Counted from the first letter of the stretch, positions 27,401 to 38,125 are shown. The stretch: 64,000 bases of DNA from Saccoglossus kowalevskii (GCF_000003605.2 NW_003106595.1:215351-279350); one strand, 5' to 3'. Made by a program: numbers and translations. The notes: a model not told the origin generated them from the sequence alone.

Positions 27401-30400
27401 AAATGGTCTATCTGTATTAATTAGTCAGTGTCCTAATGAATTATTTAATTTCAGTCCTCAGTTGATAAAGTTCCTAAATTTTTTTACTTTCATTATCAGA
27501 CTGATCAGTAATTTTTTTTTTTTTCTTGACTTGGTTATTCCTTCTTCCGACATTTTGTTTTTTTTTCCGCCAAAATTTTAAATGTCATAAACTGGCATAT
27601 AGTTGCCAGCCATATTGGTTTTTCTATTTATCTGTGCGAGTCAGTGTATGGGATTTAACCATACAGCAGTTATTTTATATAATATATGCCGCTTATGTTT
27701 GTTTGTGTCATAGTATAAATTTACCCATGACAATTGTGGGCTATGTAACATTTATCCCACTGAAATACTTATACTTGCATTTAATCTGATAATACTGTGA
27801 AACTTACTCAAAAGTCTGAAATTCTCTCTCTTCAGAACTATGGTTATAATTGATCACAAGTATTTGTAACATTCTTCAAGTATCTTGAAAGAGATTTTTT
27901 TTTTAATAATGAAAACGACTTGGATTGGATTGTTGCCATTTTGGTTTAAATCCGCATTCTCGCATAACCCTCCAAAAAAATCATTTTGTAAATGGAAGAG
28001 AATAGCAAATCTCATTTCTACGCTGTATTGCCCTCGATTGATTGGCATTCCAGTTTAATCATTTGAATAACAAATCTATAAACTTTTAGATCCTTGTCAA
28101 TCTTGAAAATGAAAAGATTTTTTTTCTCTCATTCTCATCTTAAAAGGTCCTTGTGTCATTTTTGTTATTGCAAAAAATGCAAGGAAAATTACGTCTCATC
28201 GGCGGCTAGTTATATCAATATAGGGTTTTTGTTGTTGTTTTTTCATTTCGATTGAGGATGGAAATGATTATCAATTAAGATAAAAGGGAGAATAGTGATG
28301 CTAATATTAAAGGTAATGAACGAAAAAATAAAATTTCATATTTCGACAATCACTGCTGATGGCTTTGTGAAAAAAAACGAGAAATAGTCAATCACTGGCT
28401 GCGAGAGTTACCTGTGATTACTAGTCATATTTGCATTGTGCAAGTCATTACTGCTATGAATGCGCAGAGAGTAAAAAAAAAAACTGCCTATTACATTAAC
28501 CACCATTTGACGATACCATTCATTTATGTGTATACACCATGGGTGTATTTTTATTAGCGTTTTGTTCTCTGTGTATCTTTTTCATCAAAGATAAAGAATT
28601 GACCAAGATTGGAGTATAAGGATGAGGAATATTTTCCTGTGCTGTGTAATTTACGACTGATAATTTAAAAACCACAATAGGCACGATCCTGAGCGAGAAT
28701 GGAGAAAAGCGGCCTACACTAATTGAGGTTACCTCCTCCCCCCTTTTATAAGGAAAGAAATTTATAAATGCCCGGATAAATGTTGTAATCGCTAATGGCT
28801 GTATATTTTTGGTGAAAAAAAAAACACAACAGTGGAATGCTATTCATTTCATAATAGCCTTATATTGTTAACCCAACTTTGGGATGTCTACTTTTAAAAA
28901 AAAATGTAGTCATAATTATCAAATAAGAGATTTTTTTGTAATATTAATAATTTACATATCTAGGTAGCCATCTTAAATTGCAACCCATTAATTTATTTAT
29001 TATTAGATAACAATATTTGTTTTCTACCAAAAAGTGTCAAAATATTTAATTTGAATGTTTGTGATATTGGGTGAATTTGTGTGAAGCTAACTTGCAGACC
29101 AATGTGAATAAAAAAAAAAGTATCTGAAACCCTCAGAAAGCCTGACATATTTCAAGGACTATGTACTGAAAAGGAGTGTAGTCGCCTCCAGTCACAAAGT
29201 TTCTCTATGTTTTGCTGTTTAACGGTATCTTTAAGCCGTTCCGTTCTTTTTTCCTCTTCTCTGTTGTTTTAATAAAGCACTCTATTAACTCGTCCAGTTT
29301 CTCTGTATTAGTTAAAAAAAAAAATGTGCCTTCAGGGTAGAAACTTTGGATGATTGTGCAGTATTGGTACTAATTATACCTTTTTACTGGTTTGACACAT
29401 TGTTTTGCTGAGTTTGACAGAGAATGTTTTCATTTGATAAAAAAATCATTAAAAATAGTGACATAATTCTCATAACTGTTTACGCAGCCTGTCAAGCCAA
29501 ATTACACCTGACACCATGCCTGCCAGCCATGGAGATGTGATTAAGTCAGACACCTTCGCTCTGTTTAGGATGAATTTTTCTGATCGCGTAAATAAAAAAT
29601 ATTTATCAAAAAAAACAAAAAAACAATAGGTTATATGGCTTGTTTTCCTGTGCATTCCTGAATTTATGCATGTATAATTTAATTAATTGTGGCCTGCTCT
29701 TGTTCTTTTGTCTCCAGCATTGCTATCTATGTATGCCTTGTGGCTATCTTATGATTGAGAACTTTAGTTTTTGTCATTTTTCTTTTTTTTCCTTCCTTCT
29801 TTCTGTATTTTTTTTTCTTCTTTGTCCCGGTGGCGTTTTGACCCAACTTGGAGCCGATATGATTGCACATCGTCTACTACTCACAGCGAATTAAATTGTC
29901 TGGCTGATGAAGTTTACTTGCCCATTTTCCAACTGGAAACAGTATATTAATAGGAATTCTCTGTTGGCCACTGCAAGGATGCTTCTCGCCAGGAAAAGAA
30001 AAATCACATCCTACGGTACAAGCCGAGATTGCATAAAAGGCATCCATCTCGCAGAGGGATTTGCAATGACCCTTACCTACCCAGTATACTCTGATTTAAT
30101 ACCATCGTCTGAGATTACAACTAATTCCCTTAGCCAAAGCCATCCTCCATTTTTCTATTAGTCCTGATTATAAAGACGAATGCCATAAATCCACGCTGGA
30201 AAAATACTTGCATTAAATGAACCATTTTAGGATGGGAAGGGGGGGGGGGTATCACTTTCCCAGCACTGAGTACTAGTATGTGTATTTTTTCATTATTTAG
30301 AAATAAACCCAATTTTTGATTTTAATCCAAGCCTGGGATTTTGTGCTTGTTGTCTGATTGCATTGGTCTTTGTTCTTATGTTCAGCTGTGCTCTCTGAAT

Positions 30401-33400
30401 TGAGATTATTGTCGGGCCGTAAACGACTCGTTTTCCATGCTATAATTTGTCTGTCATTTCGGGCTTCTGTACGCCTCATCAAAATTGAATTTTACCGACA
30501 GACTGGAGGCACTGCAATCTTGTCCCCCTCCTACTTTAATAACAGTTCAGACAGAATTTCACACTGGGGAGAGTTTCTCTTTTGTTATTTTTGTTTTTGG
30601 CATTTCATATTTCCAATCATTATAGTTTCACTTAAAACTGGTTGTTGATGATCTGTGACCAGACATATACAGACTTTTTTTTTTTAATACATGTTATTCC
30701 ACTTGAAATTGTCAAGAGCATTGTATAAGCCATTTTCAAGAGGTGAGGGGAGGGTTTATGATGTGTATTTCCCCTGCACACATACACACGTTAGATTTCT
30801 TTATCCACCTGTTATCATTGTGCTGGATGAAACTCTAGCCGCTGATCTGCGCTAATGACAAAGCTGCAATTTGCTTGATTATGTGCAGTAGACGTGCCTG
30901 GGGGGAATAGTTTACAGAACTCCGGGCTTTGTGTTGATGTGGGGGTTTATTTAGGCGACTTTGCGCTCGCATCTATTCTGACTTATTGAAGCATGTATAA
31001 AAGGCATGTTGCTGAAATAGTCTTCTGCCAGCAAGTTACTTGTAATATAGAATCTCAATAAAAGGTTCATTTGTTTGTTTCCGCTTGGCCTTCTGACTAT
31101 ACCATCCCTGCCTTTAACAAAAAGAAAAAAGAAGTTAGATAAAACAAAAAGAGGGTGTGTACGCAGTGAGTATTGTGGCGCCTCCAAGGCACTGATGCTT
31201 AATAATCTCGGCAGCTAAGCGCATTAGGCTGCACTAGGATCTCATTCAACCAGCAGTTTGCAACAGGAATTTTTTTTTTTTTAAACCTGTGGGATACTCT
31301 TCTTTGGATGGTGTGTTGTTGTTTACTTGTTAGGGTACATGTTTTGTTTTGGACCAGTGATTTTAGCTGAGACCGGGCATTCAGAATCTCCCCCCCCCCT
31401 CAAGATTATGGGATACCCGTTTTCAGGAAACTAAAGTAAATTAGTGGATAGCATTGGTTCATTACTAAGGGATTCATTGATGTTTATTTTGTTGTAGATA
31501 TTTATTTACAGTTATATCTCATTTTCTGTGGGTGTACTGCACTGGGGCTTAAAACATGGCTACCATATTAACTGCTTCTACTGCTTTGCTAACACCCCGT
31601 ATTATTCAAAAACTGCCCATTCATCGGCTCAAACTACCTCCATTCATACCCGCTGAATTTGGTGGTAAACGAGCGAGTCGACTGGCAGACTGCCAGAAAG
31701 CGACGCCTACACTGGTTGATTTATTCGCCTTCCCCTTCCCCCCCTCACCTGAGTAATGAAATCGTAAACACTCAAACATGGCTGTGGTATTTACCTAATG
31801 ATTATGTAAGTGATTGTGTCATAATTCAATTATTTCATATTTGTCCAGCGTCCAATAACTTTACTAGGGATAGGGAGAGTGGAGTATAATAAAACTAACA
31901 ACGATAAAAATGATGTTATGGTAGTTGCCTAAAAAATCAAAACTGGTCATGCAAATACATGTTTTCACATGTTTTTTTTAAACTACCAGTTTATTTAAGT
32001 ATATTTGTAAAAAATATCCAGGATAAGTTTTTTGTTTTGTTTTTGTTTTTCTTTTGAAAATCATTGAAAAATATTGTGTTGACCTGGTTGAACATGTCTG
32101 GTTCATGTTTGCCAACACAATCTTTTAGAATTCAATACCAATGTCACATATGTATAGCCATGAATACTTACAGTTGAATGGAGTCTCATCTCTAAAACTG
32201 ATTTTTGATGACGACTGACTAGAAATGGCTTGGTTATGTGTAATGTCATGGTTGTCTAGAAGAAAATAAAATTTGAAAAATAAGAAGATTTAAATGTGTC
32301 AGATTTTATAGTTCATTTTTCTATAATCCCCTCTGCCCCTCAATAAAAAGCAATAACCCCTATATTTCAGACAATGTGATATTGATTCTCATAGGTTGGC
32401 TGGGTCACTCTACTGGGAAAAAAGGGGTGGGGAGGGTCAAAATTGTAAGCTGCTTAAGGGGATTGGTTCATGGACATCATTTTTGTTTCCCTTCACAAAG
32501 TGACATGCCCCTCACTGAGTTGATCTATTTTTAGCGCATAACTGTCATAATTAAAGCCTTAAAAAAAAAAAAAACTTAAAAGTGTTTCTAGAAACCCAAT
32601 TCGGTCATTCCTTTCCGAAAGAGATGTTTTCTTGTCAGCATTGTATAAAAAGCAATACATACAGTGATTGAGTAATTCGCTGTTATTTGCAAAATTGCTG
32701 TCGTTATTTGTCGACATAATGGCTATTTGCCAGTGTATTAGCGTTTGATGTGCTTGCTCGGTGACATACATGGAGTGAAAATACTCTGCAGCTAATAATT
32801 TCAAAAGCTATTTTCAAATATTGATTGCATAATTATCGTTCGCATATTACAAACAAAAGACAAGGATGAGGGGGAAAATGTTTTGAAGAAACGATTGTAA
32901 TAAGCAATGATTATATTTTCTATATAAAATAATTAATATCACTTTAAGTGTGTTTTTTCGTAATGAAGTTGATTGAATATTTATTTGGTTTTCATTTTTT
33001 CTTATTTCTTTCTTCTCCAGGTTTATAAATGCTAGGCGGCGTATTGTGCAGCCCATGATCGACCAATCAAATCGAGCAGGCAAGTCACCTGTAGTAACTG
33101 TTTTCAAGTCACGGAGGCGTAAGTCATCATCTAGTCAGTCACCTGGGGGTCCCTCACCTGGTACGTTGGACTGTTGGTTATTCACTCCAATGCTAGTAAT
33201 GTTTCCCTCTGACAGCTGGCACAGCTGAACTTTTAGATCTATTTTTATCCGCAACTGAAAAACCCTCCTCCCCACATTTACCCCGTTTCTTTTTCTGATT
33301 TTTAATCTTTCGTTTGTTGGCCATTTTGATCCAAAACGAGTGAAATACATTTGAAGCTTAGTCGGCTGTTTGGTACCAGGCAAAGGGGGATCTGGTGGTC

Positions 33401-36400
33401 TGCCTGGCAGTTTAAAAAACTCTATGACGACTGGGATGATGTTGTTTTTGTTGATTGTTTGTTTACACATTGTGGTTGTTATAAAAATTGCACTTTTTTT
33501 GCCTCGTTTTTTGTCCCTGATATTGGTGATGTATACTGCAACAGGGAGAATAAATGTATAGGGAAAATGTCTTCTCATCGCAATAGCTTTTTTTTTTGTG
33601 ACGACTCTGTCTTTGTATATATGCATGCGTGTCTATATGCGTGCGTTTATGTGATGTATTAAATCTATAAGAACCTTAGTATTAAACTGAGCTAGCCAAA
33701 CAGGAGAGGCAGAACAGAACAGCAATCATTATCACTCCACGGTTGTTAATATTATAACATGAAGCTCTTGAAAGGGTGGGGGGGGGGAAATAACTGAATA
33801 AGAAAATGAAATGAAAAATTCAATACAAGTCATATTAACTAAGACATTAACAATTTAGAGTTGATACAGCGATGGTGACGATAGCTTTGTTTAGTTTGAC
33901 ATGATTCTGTGCAGCAACAAATGCTTTCTTTAACAAATGTCATCTATTCCCTGGCCAAGTCTGGGGGGAAATAAACTGCCTTTTTGGCTTCTCCCATGGT
34001 GGCTGCATGCCGAATAGCTTCTAGACGATTCTGAATTAAAGACCTAGGCAATTTATTATGCCATAACCGAACATCCATTTAATGGATGTTTCAACCAGCC
34101 GCGGCAGGGCTAAAAAAATGCTTTAATTTGCTCTAGTAGGTAGCATTAAAAAAAAAACACCATGATTCAGACTGCTCATAGTGTTGTGGTTGCATGTATG
34201 AACACAAGCTGGTCAGTGTCTGGGCAAGACTGTGGCCCAGTTCGGCTAGTATTTCTTCCACACCCAACCTTTCAATGTATTTAGGCTAGCATACTTTAAA
34301 TACACACAACAAAAAAACATGGGGACAGATTGATAAATGATTTTTCTATGCAAATTAGTTCTGCTGTTAGTTCTCTGGTACCGAGCGCATTAAGACTTTA
34401 GGAGAGGGCGCTTGCTAAGATGATAAAAAAAACTCAGAGCTAACTAATTCCAGAAACTGAAAGTGGCCTGTTTTGAGAACAAATGACAAAGCCAGGAAAA
34501 AATATTGAAATTATCTCAATACATTTTATCCGGTGTACACAATAAATTGAAGGCAATGTCTTGCAGTGAGCAGTTGTTCTCTCTATCTGTATTATTAGTA
34601 TTGTAAGAGTGTCAATATGCTGTGATGTTATATTAACTCAGTTGTTGTCTTGACTTGCTGCGTTATGTTCTGTATTGTAGCCCAAGGGGTTGTCTTAATG
34701 GTACATGTTCCCAGTGCTTTCTCGTCACTATAATGAATTACTAGTTTGGCTCTATATTAAGCTGCACTTTATTGTACAGCGGCGCATGTGATTTTTAAAC
34801 ACCCCCAGTTTTGTCATGTATTGCATGCTTACTTAATGGTTATACTTGGATTCTGATAACTGTTCTGGTATACTTTTTTGTTTTGTTTTGTTTTTGCCTT
34901 GTGACCACTGTAGATGACTTTTTATTTTATTTTTCAATGTTTATATATATTTTTTCAATTTCTTTTGGATTGCAGTGGGTGCAGCGGGTGCGCCGACGTA
35001 CAGTCCCGAAAGTCAAGGTTTAGGTGGTTACATGATGGATACACCGCAGCCTATGCATCTTCGCCAACCTGGTAATGATTGTGACAATCAACTCTATTAA
35101 AAGGTTTCTAGTCTTCTCTCTCCATCCATCCAATTATTCTGCTATTTTATAATAATTATAATGACAATATAATGATAACAGTTATGATAATTATAATTAA
35201 TAAATAAATCTCCTTGCAGCGCTTAACATTCCACTTCATTTTTCCTCTGTTTTTTGGGGTTGGTGGGCTACGTTTGTAAAATTCTTTTTGTAAGACAGTA
35301 GCATCATTTCACAGTCTGGAACAGTTTTTTTTTTTTTTTTTTTTACAATCTTTCTTCTTCTTGGGTGGTGGTAGTGGTGGTGGGACGTGCTCGAGCAAGA
35401 GAAAAAAGGGCCAAGAATTGTTACTAGCTAATCAGTATTTGTTGTCCAATCCTGCTTTATAATCTCATACCAACTATTTTTTTTTTATTTTGAAAATATG
35501 CTACTCTGTACAGAATTCATCAAAACTCGTCTTCTAAGGGGCTATATTTCATGGAACTCCCCTATGCATACATTTCTATTTCCTTACAAGAGTTGTCCAC
35601 ATTTTAAGAGCGTTTCCTAGCGTAATTCCAAGTCATATATATAATCAATGGTTTGATGTTGCATTCATTGGCGAGAGAAGGACAACAAAAAGTAGTGGTT
35701 AAAAGCCTTTAAAAATTTAACACCCCCCTGCAGGCCTTAATTTGTGTATTATATGACCAGAGACAGAATGGGGGGAAGCCATGCTCGGGAGGGTTTTTTT
35801 TTTTACATCTGTAATGGTGATTACCAGCAAAATGGATTAGCTTTAGATTTTATTGGCCTGGCATTGCTGTCCTGCCAATCTTACTTTGTGATGGGGTGCA
35901 GATATCCGACCTGAGTTCAAGGTTTATTAAAGAGCTGACTTTTACAGTTACTTTCAGCTATTAAAGAAATGGAAATTATGCTGGCTAAATTAGATTGCGT
36001 TTCAGCGCTACATGGGATTGCTATCACCGTCATAATGCATGCCAACCCTCGGGCTAAAATAGATCAAAGCCGTGGATTATATGCTGAAACGCAGACAATA
36101 GACAATACCTAAGTGATAGTAAATTTATTAACAGTGGAAATTGACAAATGACATTTATGACGTAGAGAATTTGACATTTGTCTGTACATTTTTGTTTGCA
36201 TGTCCTTGCTTGTTTTATTTTCGTTATGTTTTTTTTTTTTTCTGTGTGCGATTCAAGTCACTGTGGCCCACTAAATTCATATAAAACTGCTTAAGAACTC
36301 ACAGGTGCAGCTGGTAAAAATATACCTGCTGACTGTAGGGGGTACTAGGTAGATATTCAAGCACAGGTCGGATTTAAAAAAAAAAAAATTATAGTGTAGA

Positions 36401-37082
36401 AGAGTGAAAAAATGAGGTAGTAAAAAAAAAAAAAAAAAAAAACGTGAGGATTAAGTTCTATCATAATGATACATGACTTAGCATTTGCTGGATTGAACTA
36501 CTGACATCAGTCTGTCTTCTCTGCCTGCCAATCATTCCTCTTAATATGCTTCTGTCAAAGGATGCCTTCCTGTCGTCATGGTAACTGTCTCATGATAAAT
36601 TATCTTTTGACTTCCACTGTTCTGAATATTTCCTTCTTTTCTCTGTAATAATGGTGTGGTTTAAGTGGCAAATTGAGGATTAATTCAATTCTTTTCTAGT
36701 TGTTCGATGAAAAAAAAATTGACTTCATATATAATCATTTCTCATATATGTTTTTTCTCTCCTCTTGTTATTTTTTCTCTTTCTAGGAACGCAGGGCATG
36801 CCGACAGATATGATGTCACAGTCAATGTCAATGTCAATGCCGATGTCAGGAGGGGGAGCACCCACTTATTCCCACTCTCAGATGTCCCACCACCAGCTTC
36901 ATCCGCAGGTGCATTCGCAAGCCATGTTAATACCCGGTCACCCCCACGCCATGATGATGGCGCATCCAACCCACCACCCTCACGGAATGTCCGGTCTTCA
37001 ATCAGCTCAGAGTCCGCCTTCATTAATGAACCCAGGGGATATGAACTCACAACAACCCGTCATGGATATACACACTAATTAA
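266..37082 (+). CDS. Meis: Meis/homothorax TALE homeobox transcription factor, 5'-truncated (exons joined)
   Basis: DNA-binding nuclear cofactor that pairs with PBX/Extradenticle and Hox proteins. Join 266-430, 5821-5938, 15651-15796, 21886-21962, 33021-33079 (or -33160), 34976-35071 and 36787-37082. Phases agree at every junction (0, 1, 0, 2, 1, 1), giving 318 residues plus stop, or 345 with the long fifth exon. Seen directly: the end of the MEIS N-terminal (PBX-interacting) domain, an acidic/Ser linker, a TALE homeodomain with the PYP three-residue loop and the WFINARRR recognition helix, and a Met/His/Pro/Ser-rich tail ending in VMDIHTN, like the VMDIH end of vertebrate MEIS2. From memory, the homeodomain block differs from vertebrate MEIS at only two or so positions. 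PKNOX/PREP is less likely because the linker and tail follow MEIS. The start codon and first half of the N-terminal domain are upstream of the window. Confidence 0.96.
492..511. repeat. (TTCG)n microsatellite
   Basis: Five tetranucleotide units of TTCG just inside the first visible intron. It is one of few CpG-containing simple repeats in the CpG-poor half. Confidence 0.9.
1629..1662 (+). repeat. G-rich tract, potential G-quadruplex
   Basis: Runs of 5, 5, 5 and 7 G on the transcribed-sense strand. The last three runs are separated by single T residues, so the tract meets the usual four-run quadruplex pattern when the final 7-G run is split, or with a 10-base first loop. Confidence 0.6.
5821..5938 (+). 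CDS. Meis: Meis exon B: acidic/Ser-Pro linker
   Basis: 118 bases, entering in phase 0 and leaving in phase 1. It encodes [20 protein letters not shown], then a Pro/Ile-rich stretch, then DNNSETG. This matches the vertebrate MEIS linker, which also carries a DHDD...STRS...TP block followed by GDNSSEQG. The stretch is disordered between the PBX-interaction domain and the homeodomain. The acceptor is a tandem CAGCAG at 5818-5823, so use of the second AG would start the exon at 5824 and drop one Gln. The donor is CAG|GTCAGT. Confidence 0.93.
9621..9650. repeat. 10-bp unit repeated three times
   Basis: Three successive 10-mers related to TCATGTTGCC (first base and centre vary). A short slippage-type tandem repeat within intron B-C. 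Confidence 0.7.
12390..12591 (-). promoter_or_regulatory. candidate nuclear-receptor DR1 cluster
   Basis: Three direct repeats with one-base spacing lie within 202 bp of intron B-C. They are TGACCC-G-TGACCT (12390-12402), a perfect TGACCT-C-TGACCT (12533-12545) and TGTACT-T-TGACCT (12579-12591). Read on the minus strand they are AGGTCA-N-AGGTCA type, the binding pattern of RXR homodimers and RXR-RAR, HNF4 and COUP-TF. Vertebrate Meis genes are retinoid-responsive, so an enhancer role is plausible, but it is inferred from motifs alone. Confidence 0.45.
12695..12746. repeat. 26-bp tandem duplication
   Basis: Two adjacent 26-base copies (12695-12720 and 12721-12746). Both begin GCCCAGAC, share TTTGCTATGATTC and differ at a few positions. 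They sit about 100 bp downstream of the DR1 motif cluster. Confidence 0.85.
12932..12950. repeat. (CAT)n microsatellite
   Basis: Six uninterrupted CAT trinucleotides plus one C. Confidence 0.9.
14140..14158. repeat. poly(T) tract
   Basis: Nineteen consecutive T residues. It is one of many long T runs across the Meis introns. Confidence 0.9.
15651..15796 (+). CDS. Meis: Meis exon C: homeodomain arm and helix 1
   Basis: 146 bases, entering in phase 1 (the G of 5938 plus AT makes Asp) and leaving in phase 0. It encodes an acidic stretch ([20 protein letters not shown]), then [20 protein letters not shown] and RAWLFQHLT. The basic KRQKKR arm and helix 1 of the TALE homeodomain are nearly identical to vertebrate MEIS. 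The arm probably also serves in nuclear import. Acceptor TTTACAG, donor ACG|GTAAAT. Confidence 0.96.
15906..15919. repeat. poly(C) tract
   Basis: Fourteen consecutive C residues within a C/T-rich stretch. Runs of exactly this length recur at 19483-19496 and 42508-42521. Confidence 0.9.
18861..18881. repeat. (GT)n microsatellite
   Basis: Ten GT dinucleotides plus one G in intron C-D. Confidence 0.95.
19483..19496. repeat. poly(C) tract
   Basis: Fourteen consecutive C residues, about 35 bp before a degenerate tandem repeat. Confidence 0.9.
19531..19760. repeat. degenerate ~60-bp tandem repeat, four copies
   Basis: Four diverged copies at about 19531-19590, 19591-19653, 19654-19700 (internally shortened) and 19701-19760. 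Each has the order TTTGTGTCAAxxCTTTTTCT, then a CCxGAGxC block, then ATCCTAxCC and a GAAAGTCT-like end. Unit boundaries are approximate because the copies have drifted. The repeat is pyrimidine-rich on the + strand and has more CpG than the surrounding intron. Confidence 0.7.
21024..21047. repeat. 12-bp direct duplication
   Basis: CTGTTTGTGCTA occurs twice in immediate tandem. Confidence 0.8.
21886..21962 (+). CDS. Meis: Meis exon D: homeodomain TALE loop and helix 2
   Basis: 77 bases, entering in phase 0 and leaving in phase 2. It encodes [20 protein letters not shown] followed by LQVNNW, with the last Trp codon split TG|G. The PYP residues are the three-residue loop extension that defines TALE homeodomains. 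The following residues form helix 2 and the turn into the recognition helix. The exon appears unchanged from vertebrate MEIS at the protein level. Acceptor TTTTTATAG, donor CTG|GTAAGG. Confidence 0.97.
26350..26419. repeat. nested inverted repeat (hairpin)
   Basis: The outer arms AGCCTCTTC (26350-26358) and GAAGAGGCT (26411-26419) are exact complements. Inside them CAGCCATCAGAG (26365-26376) pairs with CTCTGATTGGCTG (26382-26394) with one bulged base and a 5-base loop. The arrangement resembles a small foldback or MITE-type remnant. No target-site duplication was recognised. Confidence 0.6.
26559..26576. repeat. poly(A) tract
   Basis: Eighteen consecutive A residues in intron D-E. Confidence 0.9.
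33021..33079 (+). CDS. Meis: Meis exon E (short form): homeodomain recognition helix
   Basis: 59 bases, entering in phase 2 and leaving in phase 1. It encodes the end of Trp48 and then [19 protein letters not shown]. The recognition helix carries Ile50, Asn51, Arg53 and Arg55, typical of TALE proteins. The short exon ends at GCAG with donor GCAAGT, a GC-AG donor that otherwise fits the U1 consensus (AG|GCAAGT). Splicing to exon F gives NRA-V, followed by the tail, exactly as in vertebrate MEIS1/2 (NRAV). That conservation is the main argument for this unusual donor. Confidence 0.88.
33080..33160 (+). CDS. Meis: Meis exon E alternative 3' extension (27-residue insert)
   Basis: Continuing past the GC donor, the frame stays open for 81 bases to a standard donor (CTG|GTACGT at 33161) in the same phase, so both forms join exon F in frame. 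The insert reads [20 protein letters not shown] followed by SPGGPSP. It adds a basic SRRRK cluster and a Ser/Pro-rich stretch next to the homeodomain. That could influence nuclear import, DNA contact or phosphorylation, which is inference. I believe similar GKSP...VFKSRRRK inserts exist in other MEIS isoforms but cannot confirm it from memory. Confidence 0.7.
33161..34975 (+). other. Meis intron E-F (1.8 kb)
   Basis: Short intron. A Gly-rich open stretch after 33379 ([11 protein letters not shown]) follows an AG but has a poor pyrimidine tract and no good donor, so it is not called as an exon. The long open frame on the opposite strand (33135-33626) lies antisense to exon E and has no family similarity. 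Confidence 0.8.
34976..35071 (+). CDS. Meis: Meis exon F: post-homeodomain tail
   Basis: 96 bases, phase 1 in and out. It encodes [20 protein letters not shown], then [12 protein letters not shown] and the first base of Gly. It aligns with the vertebrate MEIS segment that reads V-x-QGAAYSPEGQ, then a short hydrophobic motif ending in D, and a PG near its end. It is part of the C-terminal activation region. Acceptor GGATTGCAG, donor CTG|GTAATG. Confidence 0.93.
35325..35344. repeat. poly(T) tract
   Basis: Twenty consecutive T residues in intron F-G. Confidence 0.9.
36422..36442. repeat. poly(A) tract
   Basis: Twenty-one consecutive A residues in intron F-G. Confidence 0.9.
36787..37082 (+). 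CDS. Meis: Meis exon G: C-terminal exon with stop
   Basis: Final coding exon, entering in phase 1 (the G from exon F plus GA makes Gly) and ending at TAA 37080-37082. It encodes a Met/Ser repeat ([14 protein letters not shown]), a His/Pro-rich stretch with [18 protein letters not shown], then SAQSP, LMN and VMDIHTN. The order matches the vertebrate MEIS2 long C-terminus, which also has HPAMMM, SAQSP, MLN and VMDIH. The region is known in the family as a transcriptional activation domain. Overlapping frames of 102-123 codons on both strands here are shadows. Confidence 0.95.
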
Positions 37083-37603
37083 CACAGGACGGCTTTATTA
37101 CAATTCAATGATTATCACCGTGCCAATGCTTTCAGTGTTTTTTTTTTTATTTAATCAAGATTTTATGCAGATCAGCCTCACTTAATTTGAATATGCGCCG
37201 TTTCAGACAAAAATTTACATCTGTAACCGGTAGTGTCAGGCTTTCACTCACATTTAAACTCTTTCCCCCCCCCTCCCTATAAAGTGGATCAAACCACCCA
37301 ACCTATAAAGCAAGTGAAAGTTCTGAGACTGTACCAAAATTACAAGGAATACAGGGTGGGAGGCTCGAGCTGCAGAAGCCAACAAAATAAAAATAAAAAA
37401 CAAACTGAAAACATTGGCTCGGTATAATCCATGTACATATACTTTGTGCTGCATTCTGTAGGTAGCTTCAAGCATACAGTGAACAAATCAACAAGACAAT
37501 GACGCAACAGTGCAAAGTTTGATTGCAAGGTTACGCTTTCCCATTCATTCGGGAAATCAAACAGGTTTAGAGCCAAAGATCGCCGCATTTTATTGAAATG
37601 TAC

Positions 37604-37609
37604 AATAAA
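37604..37609 (+). terminator. candidate poly(A) signal (proximal)
   Basis: AATAAA 522 bases after the Meis stop codon. It is the first canonical hexamer downstream, and GT/T-rich sequence follows (TCTTGTGTG from 37635). Confidence 0.5.
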
Positions 37610-38119
37610 CTTTATTCTGAGTGTCTTGGATGCTCTCTTGTGTGTATTAACAAACAAACAAACACCCACCTACTTGTGTTATTGTATAGCTGTACAGTTT
37701 GTTGATTGGAGTATAGACCCTGTGAGGGGAAACAAACTTTCGAAATAAGGGTATTTTTGTCCAGTTCTTTGATATAAAAGGAATGGATCCAACAATTAAT
37801 AATACATTGCTAGGGTATTTTTTTGGAAAACCATTTCATGTGCTTCAAATGTTTATTTTTGCTGTAAAATTAGTAACACACAATCCTTCTGATGTTCATT
37901 CTGAATGACAAGGAAATAGTTTTGTCATTGTATTTCTGCTTTGCAAAAATGGATTCTGATTGACTGAAAAAGCTGCGTTTATCCATCCCACCTGTGTAAT
38001 GTACATTCAAGAAGCATTCCCCCTCCAATGAAAAGACAAGAGTTGTTCAATCAATTTTTCTGACGAGTACATGTACAAATGTTTTTGTTTCGAAGCCCTG
38101 ATAATTATAAAGTACTTTG

Positions 38120-38125
38120 AATAAA
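38120..38125 (+). terminator. candidate poly(A) signal (second)
   Basis: AATAAA about 1 kb after the Meis stop, in AT-rich sequence. An alternative to the proximal site. Confidence 0.35.

Larger units (their letters stand above)
21963..33020 (+). other. Meis intron D-E (11.1 kb)
   Basis: Largest intron here, splitting the homeodomain at Trp48. No coding exon is seen on either strand. It contains an 18-A run (26559-26576), a nested hairpin (26350-26419) and less repetitive blocks at about 23600-25420, 25700-26250 and 30830-31260 that could be conserved regulatory DNA. One holds a POU-like TGCATATTCATGA (25170-25182). These regulatory readings are guesses from texture only. Confidence 0.85.
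35072..36786 (+). other. Meis intron F-G (1.7 kb)
   Basis: Intron with a 20-T run (35325-35344) and a 21-A run (36422-36442). The block 35820-36120 is notably less repetitive than its flanks and could be conserved non-coding DNA. It has no open frame of note. The acceptor is preceded by a strong T/C tract ending TTTCTAG. Confidence 0.85.

Noticed and set aside
33135-33626. 163-codon minus-strand open frame, the longest in the window
   Set aside because: It is antisense to Meis exon E and the following intron, has no recognisable domain, and its openness partly mirrors the coding exon.
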